Origin: CAWCQC01 sp963819905
Lineage (GTDB): Bacteria > Actinomycetota > Thermoleophilia > Gaiellales > Gaiellaceae
Length of the DNA stretch: 64,000 nt
Direction: 5' to 3'
Assembly: GCA_963819905.1 (NCBI GenBank)
Contig: CAWFXP010000001.1
Span: forward strand, 496,001 to 560,000
Shown here: in pieces, positions 8,998-17,117 of the stretch
Position numbering within the stretch: the first letter of the stretch is position 1
Layout: the number at the start of each line of letters is the position of its first letter
The notes under the pieces: model-generated
The model's input: only the letters and a program-made list of their open reading frames with translations
The model's database searches: none
What the model was told of the DNA's origin: nothing
Position numbers and translations under genes: made by a program

Positions 8998-9967
8998 CGG
9001 GCCCGACATCCCCCGCCTCGACACGGAAGACCTCGACGCGCTCGAGCGCGTCGAGGAAGAGGCCGCTCCCGGCGAGGTCGCGCGCGAAGGGGCGCTCGGC
9101 GAGGCCGGTGTCAGCGGCCGGCGCGGCTGGATAACGGCGCTCTGGGCGCTCCCGGGGGCGCTGTGGCTCCTCTTCTTCCTCGTCGCGCCCGTGGTGATGA
9201 TCATCCTCGTCTCGTTCTGGACGCCGAGCCTGGCCGGCTTCGAGAAGACCTTCACTCTCGACAACTACCGGACGCTGTTCGGCTCGGAGGTCTACTGGAA
9301 CCAGCTGAAGAACAGCTTCTTCATCGCCCTGATCGTGACGGGCGCCTGCCTCGTTCTCGGCTTTCCGATCGCCTACTACCTGACCTTCTACATCAAGAGC
9401 GTGCGAAACCAGATCGCGCTCTTCCTCGTCCTCCTCGCGCCGTTCCTGACCAGTTACCTCATCCGCGCGGTGGCCTGGGAGTACCCGTTGATGGGGCGCA
9501 GCGGCGCGATCAACCAGGTGCTCGAGAAGATCGGCCTGATCGACGCGCCGCTCGACATCCTCGGCTTCTCCCGCTTTTCCGTCACGCTCGCGCTGATCCA
9601 GCTCTACATCCTGTTCATGGTCACGCCCCTCTTCTTCATGCTCGGACAGGTCGACCGCAGCTCGCTCGAGGCCGCGCGCGACCTCGGGGGCAACTGGCTC
9701 AGATCGTTCCGGGCGGTCACCCTGCCGCAGGTGATGCCGGGGATCGTGATCGGCTCGATCTTCACGTTCGTCCTGACGATGGGCGACTACGGGACGACGC
9801 GGATCGTCGGCGGAGGCCAGGTGGCCTCGGTGGGCACGATCGTCCAGACCTACGTCGTCGGCATCCAGTTCCCGATCGCGGCCGCCTCGGCCGTCTTCCT
9901 GGTGCTGGCCATGATCCTCGGCGTCTTCGTGCTGCTTCGGTTCTCGAACCTGCGAGAGGAGCTCTGA
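8975..9967 (+). CDS. ABC transporter permease, PotB type
   Basis: A 330-residue inner-membrane permease with six predicted transmembrane helices after an acidic cytoplasmic N-terminus of about 45 residues. The first helix is around ALPGALWLLFFLVAPVVMII. The EAA loop contacting the ATPase is EAARDLGGNWLRSFRAVTLP (about residues 230-250). It pairs with the PotC-type permease encoded three bases downstream. The start ATG lies inside the end of the ATPase gene, which suggests translational coupling. Confidence 0.9.
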   Translation: MSSSSSPDGPDIPRLDTEDLDALERVEEEAAPGEVAREGALGEAGVSGRRGWITALWALPGALWLLFFLVAPVVMIILVSFWTPSLAGFEKTFTLDNYRTLFGSEVYWNQLKNSFFIALIVTGACLVLGFPIAYYLTFYIKSVRNQIALFLVLLAPFLTSYLIRAVAWEYPLMGRSGAINQVLEKIGLIDAPLDILGFSRFSVTLALIQLYILFMVTPLFFMLGQVDRSSLEAARDLGGNWLRSFRAVTLPQVMPGIVIGSIFTFVLTMGDYGTTRIVGGGQVASVGTIVQTYVVGIQFPIAAASAVFLVLAMILGVFVLLRFSNLREEL

Positions 9968-9970
9968 GCC

Positions 9971-10927
9971 GTGGAGCGCTCGAAGACCGCCAAGTGGGCG
10001 CTCACGGTCTACTTCGTGCTCTTCACGATGATTCTCTACCTGCCCATGATCCTCATGGCCATCCTCTCGTTCCAGGGCGGCCGCGGGCTTCCGTACTTCC
10101 CGATGCAGGGCTTCAGCGGCACCTGGTGGCAGGCGCTCCTCGACGACTCGGTTCCGGGATCACACGCCGACGAGATCCGCTCGGCGACGCTCTCGTCCCT
10201 CTACCTGGCGCTCCTCGTCGGCGCGATCTCCGCGGTTCTCGCCTTCACGCTCTCGATGGCCTACAGGCGGCGTTTCAAGGGCGACGGGATCCTCTTCTAC
10301 ATCATCCTGCTCGGCCTGATGACGCCGGGCTTCCTGCTCAGCCTCGGGACGTCGCTCTTCTGGCAGACGATGGGCGAGACCCCGGGCTGGCCGGCGATGC
10401 TCGCGGAGTTCGGCGGGCTCGCCGCGATCGGCACGAACGTCGTCTGGGCGATCCCGTTCGGCTTCCTGGTCATGGTGGCAGTGTGGAACCGTTACGACGA
10501 GCGGGTCGAGGAGGCCTCGCGCGACCTCGGGGCGAGCGCCGTGCGAACGTTCCGCGAGGTGACGCTGCCGCTCGTCTGGACGGGCATCTTCGGCGCATTT
10601 TTGTTCGGCTTCGTGCTCTCGTGGAACGAGTACGACCGCACGGCGCTCGTCATCGCGTCGGGCACGCTCACCCTGCCGATCCAGATCTTCGCTCTGAGCG
10701 TCGGCTCCGTGCTGCGGCCGGATCTCTATGCCCTCGGCACCGCGACGACCCTGTTCATCCTCCTCGTCGTGGCGATCGTGCTGATCGCGGCCGGCATCAC
10801 GTTACGCCGGCGGGCGGGGCGCCAGGAGGTCGCGCACGACGTGCAGCTGGCCGAGGAGCTCGGCGAGACCGAGGGGCTCGAGATCCCACCCGACGCGTCG
10901 GCGGGAGCCGGCGCCCGGGCGCAGTAG
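9971..10927 (+). CDS. ABC transporter permease, PotC type
   Basis: A 318-residue permease starting at GTG three bases after the potB-like stop. It has six predicted helices, beginning with VYFVLFTMILYLPMILMAIL, and an EAA loop EEASRDLGASAVRTFREVTL (about residues 181-200). The last 35 residues form a charged, Glu-rich cytoplasmic tail. It completes a binding protein-ATPase-permease-permease importer of the spermidine/putrescine class. The operon ends here; the following 160 bases hold three palindromic repeat units before the dihydropyrimidinase gene. Confidence 0.9.
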   Translation: MERSKTAKWALTVYFVLFTMILYLPMILMAILSFQGGRGLPYFPMQGFSGTWWQALLDDSVPGSHADEIRSATLSSLYLALLVGAISAVLAFTLSMAYRRRFKGDGILFYIILLGLMTPGFLLSLGTSLFWQTMGETPGWPAMLAEFGGLAAIGTNVVWAIPFGFLVMVAVWNRYDERVEEASRDLGASAVRTFREVTLPLVWTGIFGAFLFGFVLSWNEYDRTALVIASGTLTLPIQIFALSVGSVLRPDLYALGTATTLFILLVVAIVLIAAGITLRRRAGRQEVAHDVQLAEELGETEGLEIPPDASAGAGARAQ

Positions 10928-10947
10928 CCCGCGCGCCCCTAGGAAAA

Positions 10948-11049
10948 GGGCGGGACAGGTCCCGCCCCTACACCGTCACCTTTGCCGTAGGGGCCGGACC
11001 TGTTCGGCCCACCCTCGCCTCTGCCGTAGGGGCCGGACCTGTCCGGCCC
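10948..11049. repeat. Three GTAGG-family palindromic repeats between two operons
   Basis: Units are at 10948-10971 (minus), 10987-11010 (plus) and 11026-11049 (plus). The first has stem GGGCGGGA/TCCCGCCC and the third GGGCCGGA/TCCGGCCC, both around CCTG. The second has TTCGGCCC on the right arm, which keeps pairing through a G-T wobble. The cluster follows the stop of the permease gene, where it could act in transcript end formation, and precedes a possible -10 box (TACGAT, 11052-11057) for the next operon. Confidence 0.85.
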
Positions 11050-11087
11050 GTTACGATGGCGGTGTCGCGAGTGGAAGGGAGACGCGC

Positions 11088-12500
11088 ATGTCGGTACTGA
11101 TCAAGGGCGGCCGGATCGTGACCGCCATGGACGACTACGTCGGCGACGTGTTCGTCGAGAACGAGACGGTCACGCTGCTCGGCGAGTCGCTCGACGTCCA
11201 GGCCGCCAGGGTGGTCGACGCGACCGGGAAGATCGTCATGCCCGGCGCGATCGATCCGCACACGCATCTGGAAATGGCGTTCGGCGGAACGGTGACGTGC
11301 GACGACTTCACCTCGGGAACGGTCTCCGCCGCGTTCGGCGGCACGACGACGCTGATCGACTTCTGCATGCAGGCTCCCGGGACGACGTTCCCCGACGCGC
11401 TCGCGAACTACCACGAGAAGATCGAACGGGCGAAGCCCGTCATCGACGTGGGCTTCCACATCGGCATCACCGACCTGAAGGACGCCGGCACGCTCGAGGA
11501 TCTGGCGCGCCTGCCGGACGAGGGAGTGACCTCGTACAAGCTGTTCATGGCCTACAAGGGCGCGATCATGGTGGACGACGAGACGCTCTTCCGGACGATG
11601 CAGGTGGCGGCCGACACGGGTGCGCTCGTGATGGTGCACGCCGAGAACGGCGACGCGATCGACGTGCTCGTGAAGGCGGCGCTGGCCGAGGGAAAGACGG
11701 AGCCCGTCTGGCACGCCCGCACGCGGCCGCCGATCACCGAGGGGGAGGCGACGAACCGCGCGATCCAGCTCGCCCACGTGGCCGGAGCCCCTCTCTACGT
11801 CGTTCATGTCTCGTGCAAGGAGTCGATCGAGCCGATCGCCCGGGCCCGCGCCGACAACTGGCGCGCCTGGGGGGAGACCTGCACGCAGTACCTGTTCATC
11901 GACGAGACGGCGCTCGAGCAGCCGGGCTTCGAGGGCGCGAAGTACGTCTACACGCCGCCTCCGCGGCCGAAGGAGAACCAGGAGCACCTGTGGCACGCGC
12001 TCGCCACCGGAACCCTCTCGGTCGTCTCGACCGACCACTGCCCGTTCAACTGGGACGGCCAGAAGACGCTCGGCAAGGGCGACTTCTCGAAGATCCCGAA
12101 CGGCGGGCCGGGCATCGAGAACCGGCTCCACATGCTCTACACGTTCGGCGTGCGCGAGGGCCGCTTCTCCCTGAACCGGTTCGTCGAGCTGGTCTCCACC
12201 AACCCTGCGAAGTTCTTCGGCCTCTACCCGCGCAAGGGCACGATCGCGCCGGGCTCGGACGCCGACATCGTGGTCTGGGATCCGGAGAAGACCCACACCC
12301 TCTCGGCGAAGACCCACCGTTCGGCCGTCGACTACAACCTGTTCGAGGGAACCGAGGTGACCGGCGCGCCGGAGCTCGTCCTCGTTCGCGGCCAGGTCGT
12401 CGTCGACTCCGGCGAGCTGGTGGCGGAGCCCGGGGCCGGGCGGTTCGTGAAGCGCGCCCGCTTCGGGGAGGAGCTCACCGCGAAGGCGGTCCCGGCATGA
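11088..12500 (+). CDS. hydA: Dihydropyrimidinase / D-hydantoinase
   Basis: A 470-residue cyclic amidohydrolase that opens dihydropyrimidine or 5-substituted hydantoin rings to N-carbamoyl amino acids. The binuclear metal site of the family is intact: His58 and His60 in DPHTHLE, the carboxylated Lys151 in TSYKLFMAYKG, His184 in MVHAENG, His240 in YVVHVSCKE, and the Asp in STDHCPFN. The length fits the family (460-480). The ATG has an upstream purine-rich site GGAAGGGAGA. It is the first gene of a long run joined by stop/start overlaps, and the next gene (ATGA overlap) encodes a carbamoyl-cleaving enzyme, the expected next step. Physiological substrate is not readable from sequence. Confidence 0.93.
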   Translation: MSVLIKGGRIVTAMDDYVGDVFVENETVTLLGESLDVQAARVVDATGKIVMPGAIDPHTHLEMAFGGTVTCDDFTSGTVSAAFGGTTTLIDFCMQAPGTTFPDALANYHEKIERAKPVIDVGFHIGITDLKDAGTLEDLARLPDEGVTSYKLFMAYKGAIMVDDETLFRTMQVAADTGALVMVHAENGDAIDVLVKAALAEGKTEPVWHARTRPPITEGEATNRAIQLAHVAGAPLYVVHVSCKESIEPIARARADNWRAWGETCTQYLFIDETALEQPGFEGAKYVYTPPPRPKENQEHLWHALATGTLSVVSTDHCPFNWDGQKTLGKGDFSKIPNGGPGIENRLHMLYTFGVREGRFSLNRFVELVSTNPAKFFGLYPRKGTIAPGSDADIVVWDPEKTHTLSAKTHRSAVDYNLFEGTEVTGAPELVLVRGQVVVDSGELVAEPGAGRFVKRARFGEELTAKAVPA

Positions 12501-13150
12501 GCGACGAAATCGCACACCGGATCTACGAGGAGGCCGGGCTCGGGCAGCAGTTCTCGCTCGGCAGCCGGCCCGCCGTGCTGGTCATCGACCTGAGCCGCGG
12601 GTTCACGGACCCGTCCTCGACGCTCGGCGCCGATCTCACGCCCGAGGTCGAGTCCACGCGACGACTGCTCGACGCCGCCCGTGCGAAGGGGCTCCCGGTC
12701 GTCTTCACGACCATCGGCTTCGAGCCACACGGCAAGGACGGCGGCCTCTGGCTGCAGAAGGTGCCGGCCCTCGGCGAGCTCGAGATCGGCAGCCGCTGGG
12801 TGGAGATCGACCCGCGCCTCGAGCCGCGTGACGACGAGGTGGTGGTGCTCAAGAAGGGAGCGTCCGGCTTCTTCGGGACGAACCTCGCCTCCGTTCTCCG
12901 TTCGCTTCAGGTCGACTCGGTGATCCTCTGCGGCGCCACGACGAGCGGCTGCGTCCGCGCAACGGCGATCGACCTGCTCCAGTACGGCTGGCCGGCGATC
13001 GTCCCCCGCGAGTGCGTAGGCGACCGTGCGCAGGCGCCTCACGACGCGAACCTGTTCGACATCCAGGCGAAGTACGCGGACGTCGTCAGCCTGGAGGAGG
13101 CTCTCGCGTACCTGGCAGGCGTCCCCGGCGAGGTGGCGGCGCCGGCGTGA
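12497..13150 (+). CDS. Isochorismatase-fold amidohydrolase, N-carbamoylsarcosine amidase-like (second copy)
   Basis: A 217-residue paralogue of the protein encoded at 3657. Catalytic residues are Asp31 (LVIDLSRGFTD), a Lys at 119-120 (VLKKGASGFFGTNLA) and Cys152 (GATTSGCVRATA). These correspond to the Asp-Lys-Cys triad of N-carbamoylsarcosine amidase. The ATG overlaps the dihydropyrimidinase stop (ATGA), so the two products are probably made together and act in sequence: ring opening, then removal of the carbamoyl group. It has a short N-terminal extension of about 10 residues relative to the first copy and a natural C-terminus, confirming that the tail of the first copy is repeat-derived. 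Confidence 0.88.
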   Translation: MSDEIAHRIYEEAGLGQQFSLGSRPAVLVIDLSRGFTDPSSTLGADLTPEVESTRRLLDAARAKGLPVVFTTIGFEPHGKDGGLWLQKVPALGELEIGSRWVEIDPRLEPRDDEVVVLKKGASGFFGTNLASVLRSLQVDSVILCGATTSGCVRATAIDLLQYGWPAIVPRECVGDRAQAPHDANLFDIQAKYADVVSLEEALAYLAGVPGEVAAPA

Positions 13151-14130
13151 AGGTCGTCCTGCTGCCCGGGGACTGCATCGGGCCGGAGATCAGCGAGGAG
13201 GCGAGGCGGGTGCTGGGCGCGCTCGCCCCGGATGTGGAGCTCGAGGAGCATCCGTTCGGCGGCGCGGCGATCCGGCTGCACGGCGATCCGCTCCCCGAGG
13301 ACACGCTCGACGCATGCCGGTCGGCCGCTGCCGTCGTCAAGGGCCCGATCGGCGATCCCGAGTTCGACGCGGCCGACGTGCGGCCCGAACAGGGCCTACT
13401 TCGCCTTCGCGCTGCGCTGGACGTCTACGCGAACCTCCGCCCCTCGCGGCAGAACGGCATCGACCTCGTCATCGTCCGGGAGCTCGTCGGCGGCCTCTAC
13501 TTCGGCGCCAGCGGAACGCGCGACGACGGCAGCGCCTTCGACACCTGCGAGTACCACCCCGACCAGATCGAACGGCTCGTCAGACGAGGGTTCGAGCTCG
13601 CCCGCACGCGTCGCGGGAAGCTGACCTCGGTCGACAAGGCGAACGTGCTCGAGACGTCGCGGCTCTGGCGTCGCGTCGTCGACGATGTCGCGGGCGGGTT
13701 CGCGGACGTCGAGGTCGACCACATGCTCGTCGACAACGCGGCGATGCAGCTCGTGCAGGCGCCCGAGCGGTTCGACGTGATCGTCACCGAGAACATGTTC
13801 GGCGACATCCTCTCCGACGAGGCGGCGGCGGTCACCGGTGGGCTGGGCCTCGCCGGTTCCGCGAGCCTCGGGGATGCGGAACCGGGTCTCTTCGAGCCCG
13901 TGCACGGCTCCGCTCCCGACGTGGCCGGAGCCGGCGTCGCGAACCCGGCCGGCATGCTCCGTTCGGTCGCGCTCATGCTCGGCTTCGGTCTCGGCCGTCC
14001 GGACGACGGCCGCCGCCTCGACGCGGCCATCGACCGCGCGCTCGCCGAGTCGCCGACACGCGATCTCGGGGGCACGGCGACGACGACGGCGTTCGGCGAC
14101 GCCGTACTGCGGGCGCTCGCGGCTTCGTGA
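13147..14130 (+). CDS. Isopropylmalate/tartrate dehydrogenase family protein
   Basis: A 327-residue NAD-dependent beta-decarboxylating dehydrogenase of the LeuB/isocitrate/tartrate dehydrogenase family. It starts at the GTG overlapping the previous stop (GTGA). Visible family features are LLPGDCIGPEI at the N-terminus, the catalytic Lys in TSVDKANVLETSRLWR, a metal-binding Asp in VDNAAMQLV, the TENMFGDILSDEAA block and the nucleotide-binding loop EPVHGSAPDVAG. The substrate-binding Arg cluster ANLRPSRQ is close to LeuB ANLRP. It is about 25 residues shorter than a typical LeuB. Its place between amide-hydrolysing genes, far from leuA at 44 kb, suggests a catabolic 2-hydroxyacid substrate rather than leucine synthesis. 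Confidence 0.82.
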   Translation: MKVVLLPGDCIGPEISEEARRVLGALAPDVELEEHPFGGAAIRLHGDPLPEDTLDACRSAAAVVKGPIGDPEFDAADVRPEQGLLRLRAALDVYANLRPSRQNGIDLVIVRELVGGLYFGASGTRDDGSAFDTCEYHPDQIERLVRRGFELARTRRGKLTSVDKANVLETSRLWRRVVDDVAGGFADVEVDHMLVDNAAMQLVQAPERFDVIVTENMFGDILSDEAAAVTGGLGLAGSASLGDAEPGLFEPVHGSAPDVAGAGVANPAGMLRSVALMLGFGLGRPDDGRRLDAAIDRALAESPTRDLGGTATTTAFGDAVLRALAAS

Positions 14131-14150
14131 GGGGGACGGCCGAGAGCGTG

Positions 14151-15354
14151 ATGGAGCGCGCGGACGCGCTCGCGCGCTTCAGCGAGAGCACCGGAGAGAT
14201 CACCCGTCCCTACGGGACGGAGTCGCTCCGCGCCGCGCTCGACGCCGCCGCCGGCTGGCTGGCCGAGGCCGGGATGACCGTGCGCCGCGACGCGATCGGC
14301 AACGTGATCGGGCGGCGCGGGGCGGACGAGCTGCCGACCCTGCTCCTCGGCTCCCACCTCGACTCGGTGCGGGATGCCGGTCGCTACGACGGCCCGCTCG
14401 GGGTCCTCGTCGGCGGCGCGGCGGCTGAGCGCCTCGCCGCCGACGAGCTCCCCTACGCCGTCGAGGTCGTCGCCTTCGCCGACGAGGAGGGCCTTCGCTT
14501 CAAGTCGTCCTACCTCGCGAGCCGCGCGTACGCCGGGTTGCTCGACGAGGCCGAGCTCGAGCTGACCGCCGACGACGGCGAGCCGCTCGCGGACGCGGTC
14601 CGGGCGATGGGCGGCGACCCGGCGGAGGCGTGCTCCGGAGCCGGCGTCCCCGATCGGCTGCTCGGCTACCTCGAGGTGCACATCGAGCAGGGGCCGGTGC
14701 TCGAGGCGGAGGGGCTGCCGGTCGGGGTGGTCACGGCGATCGCCGGTCAGAGCCGGGGGTTCGTGGACCTGATCGGCGAGGCCGGTCACGCCGGCAACAC
14801 TCCGCCGGACCTCCGCCGCGACGCGCTCTGCGGTGCCGCCGAGCTCGTGCTCGGCGTCGAGGCCGCGATGCGCGAGGAGCCCGGGTTGATCGCGACCGTG
14901 GGCCGGGTCGAGGTCGCGCCGAACGTCGGCAACGTCATCCCCGGGCACGTCACCCTGAGCTACGACATCCGCCACCAGGACGACGCCGTTCGGGTAGAGG
15001 CGATCGCGGGCCTGGAGACGCTGACGGCGGCGATCTGCGACCGGCGAGGCCTTCGCCACGAGCTCCGGCCGCTTCAGGACCATCCGGCTGTCGCCATGTC
15101 GCCCAGGCTTCGGCGCGCTGCTCGCTCGGGCGGTGGAGTCGGTCGGCGTGCCGCCGCGCGAGCTGCCGAGCGGCGCGGGCCACGATGCCGTCTCGATCTC
15201 CCACCTGACCGACGTGGCCATGCTGTTCGTGCGCTGCAAGGGCGGGATCAGCCACCATCCGGACGAGGCCGTCGAGCGCGCGGACGTCGCCGTTGCGATC
15301 GACGTCGTCGAGGCGTTCCTGCGCCTTCTCGCAGACGAGGTCGACGCTGGCTGA
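14151..15354 (+). pseudogene. M20 N-carbamoyl-amino-acid hydrolase / allantoate amidohydrolase (one frameshift)
   Basis: An M20-family metal-dependent carbamoylase. The metal-site motifs are LLGSHLDSV, GRYDGPLGVL, AFADEEGLRF and HIEQGPVLE, which separate this HyuC/AllC subfamily from peptidases. The reading frame breaks near 15108 (context CCCAGGCTTCGG): one extra base moves the last 80 residues (SVGVPPRELPSGAGHDAVSI, then KGGISHHPDEAV) into another frame. Removing it gives about 400 residues, the family length. The start may be this ATG, the GTG just before it, or the GTG at 14127 overlapping the previous stop. It is either a recent lesion or a sequence error; the gene lies in a cluster of similar lesions. 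Confidence 0.83.
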
Positions 15355-16705
15355 GTTCGATCTCGTCGTCCGCGGCGGCGAGGCCGTCCGGCCCGACGGC
15401 GTCGAGCGGCTCGACATCGGGATCATCGACGGGCTCGTCGCGGCGATCGCGCCCGAGCTCCCCGGCGGCGCCGAGGAGCTGGACGCGGCCGGCCTGCACG
15501 TCTTTCCCGGCGGCGTCGACCCGCACGTCCACTTCGACGAACCGGGACGCACCGAGTGGGAGGGCGTCGCCACCGGCACGCGGGCGCTGGCGGCCGGAGG
15601 CGCCACGACCTACGTCGACATGCCGCTCAACAACATGCCGGTGACGGTGGACGGGCCGTCCTTCGACAAGAAGCTGGCCGCCGTCTCGGCTTCCTCGCTG
15701 GTCGACTTCGCGCTCTGGGGCGGTCTCGTCGCGGGCAACGTCGAGCGGCTGCCGAGCAGCACGAGCGCGGCGTGGCCGGCTTCAAGGCGTTCATGTGCCA
15801 CTCGGGGATCGACGAGTTCCCGGCCGTCGACGATCTCTCGCTCTTCGAGGGGATGCAGACGATCGCCTCGCTCGGCTCGATCCTGCTGCTGCACGCCGAG
15901 AACGCCGGCCGTCGTCGCCGCGCCTCGGCGCTCGTGCGCGCGAGCTCGGACGCGTCGGGCCGCCGCGACTTCGTCGCAGTCGCGGCCCGTCGTCGCCGAG
16001 CTCGAGGCGATGAGCCGGGCGATTCTCCTCGCCGAGGAGACCGGCTGCGCGACGCACATCGTCCACGTCTCGACCGGCCGCGGCGTCGGCGATGGTCGCC
16101 GAGGCGCAGGCCCGAGGCGTCGACGTGACGCTGCGAGACGTGCCCGCACTACCTCCTCTTCACCGAGGAGGACGTCGAGCGCGTCGGAATCGCGCTGAAG
16201 TCGGCGCCTCCGGTGCGCACCGCCGACGATCGCGACGGGCTCTGGTCGCAGCTCGCCGAGGGACGTCCTGCCGATGGTCACGTCCGACCACTCGCCGGGT
16301 GCGCCCGAGGTGAAGGTCGGTGACTTCTTCACGGCCTGGGGCGGGATCTCCGGCTGCCAGTCGACGCTGCAGCTCCTGCTCGCGGCAGGCCACGGAGAGC
16401 GCGGGCTGCCGCTCGAGACGATCGCGGCGGTGACTGCGGGGAACGCCGCCCGCCGGTTCCGGCTTCCGGGGAAGGGCGAGATCGCAGTCGGCGACGACGC
16501 CGACCTGGCGCTCGTCGACCTCGCGTGGGACGGCACCGTCGAGCTCGGCGACCTTCACTACCGACACCGGTTCAGCGCCTACGAGGGCCTTCCGATCCGG
16601 GGCCGCATCACGCGTACGCTGCTGCGCGGACAGACGGTGTACGCGGACGGGGCGTTCGCGGCCGAGCCGCTCGGCCGCTTTCTGACACCGAGGAGGAGCT
16701 CGTGA
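15347..16705 (+). pseudogene. Allantoinase / cyclic amidohydrolase (eight frameshifts)
   Basis: Pieces in all three frames assemble into an allantoinase-like protein of about 450 residues, the normal length. In order: FPGGVDPHVHFDEPGRTEWE (metal His pair), AGFKAFMCHSGID (bridging Lys), LLLHAENA, THIVHVSTGRGV and MVTSDHSPGAPEVKVGDFF (metal Asp). Breaks lie near 15750 (one base lost) and 15907, 15919, 15963, 15979, 16085, 16131 and 16263 (one base gained each). All metal ligands survive. No ATG, GTG or TTG fits the start; CTG at 15347 is the nearest codon and may itself reflect an error. If intact it would open allantoin or a hydantoin. The stop overlaps the next GTG. Confidence 0.78.
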
Positions 16706-17117
16706 ACGACGTGGCGATCACGGTCGGAGCCTGGCGGTTCACCGCCCGGTTCGAGGACGGGTCGGCGCCGAGGACGTGCGCGCTGTTCCGCGGCCTGCTC
16801 CCCTACCGGGCGAAGATCATCCAGGCGCGCTGGAGCGGCTTCGCCGGGTGGGTGCCGATGGGGAACCAGCACCTGCTCGACCTGCCGCCCGAGAACGCGA
16901 CGGCGATTCCCCAGGCGGGCGACATACTGCTCTACCCGGGCGGCGTGTCGGAGGTCGAGATCCTCTTCCCGTACGGGCCGACCTTCTTCGCGAGCGTCGC
17001 CGGGCCGCTGGCCGGCAACCACTTCCTGACGGTCGTCGAGGGTCGGGAGCAGCTCCCGGAGCTGGGCGGGCCGTACAGTGGGAGGGTGCGAAGGACATCG
17101 CCTTCGAGCTCGTCTAG
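16702..17117 (+). pseudogene. DUF3830 family protein (one frameshift)
   Basis: A small cyclophilin-like protein of about 138 residues after correction. Motifs are an APRTCALF stretch near the N-terminus, HARWSG-like QARWSGFAGWVP, LPPENAT, GDILLYPGGVSEVEILFPYG and AGNHF. The final VQWEGAKDIAFELV lies in a different frame, so one base is missing near 17068 (GGGCGGGCC). The GTG start overlaps the previous stop (GTGA) and follows AGGAGGAG. Uncorrected, the frame runs on into the GMC oxidoreductase and gives a false fusion. DUF3830 genes occur beside cyclic-amide hydrolases, but the function is unknown to me. Confidence 0.75.
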
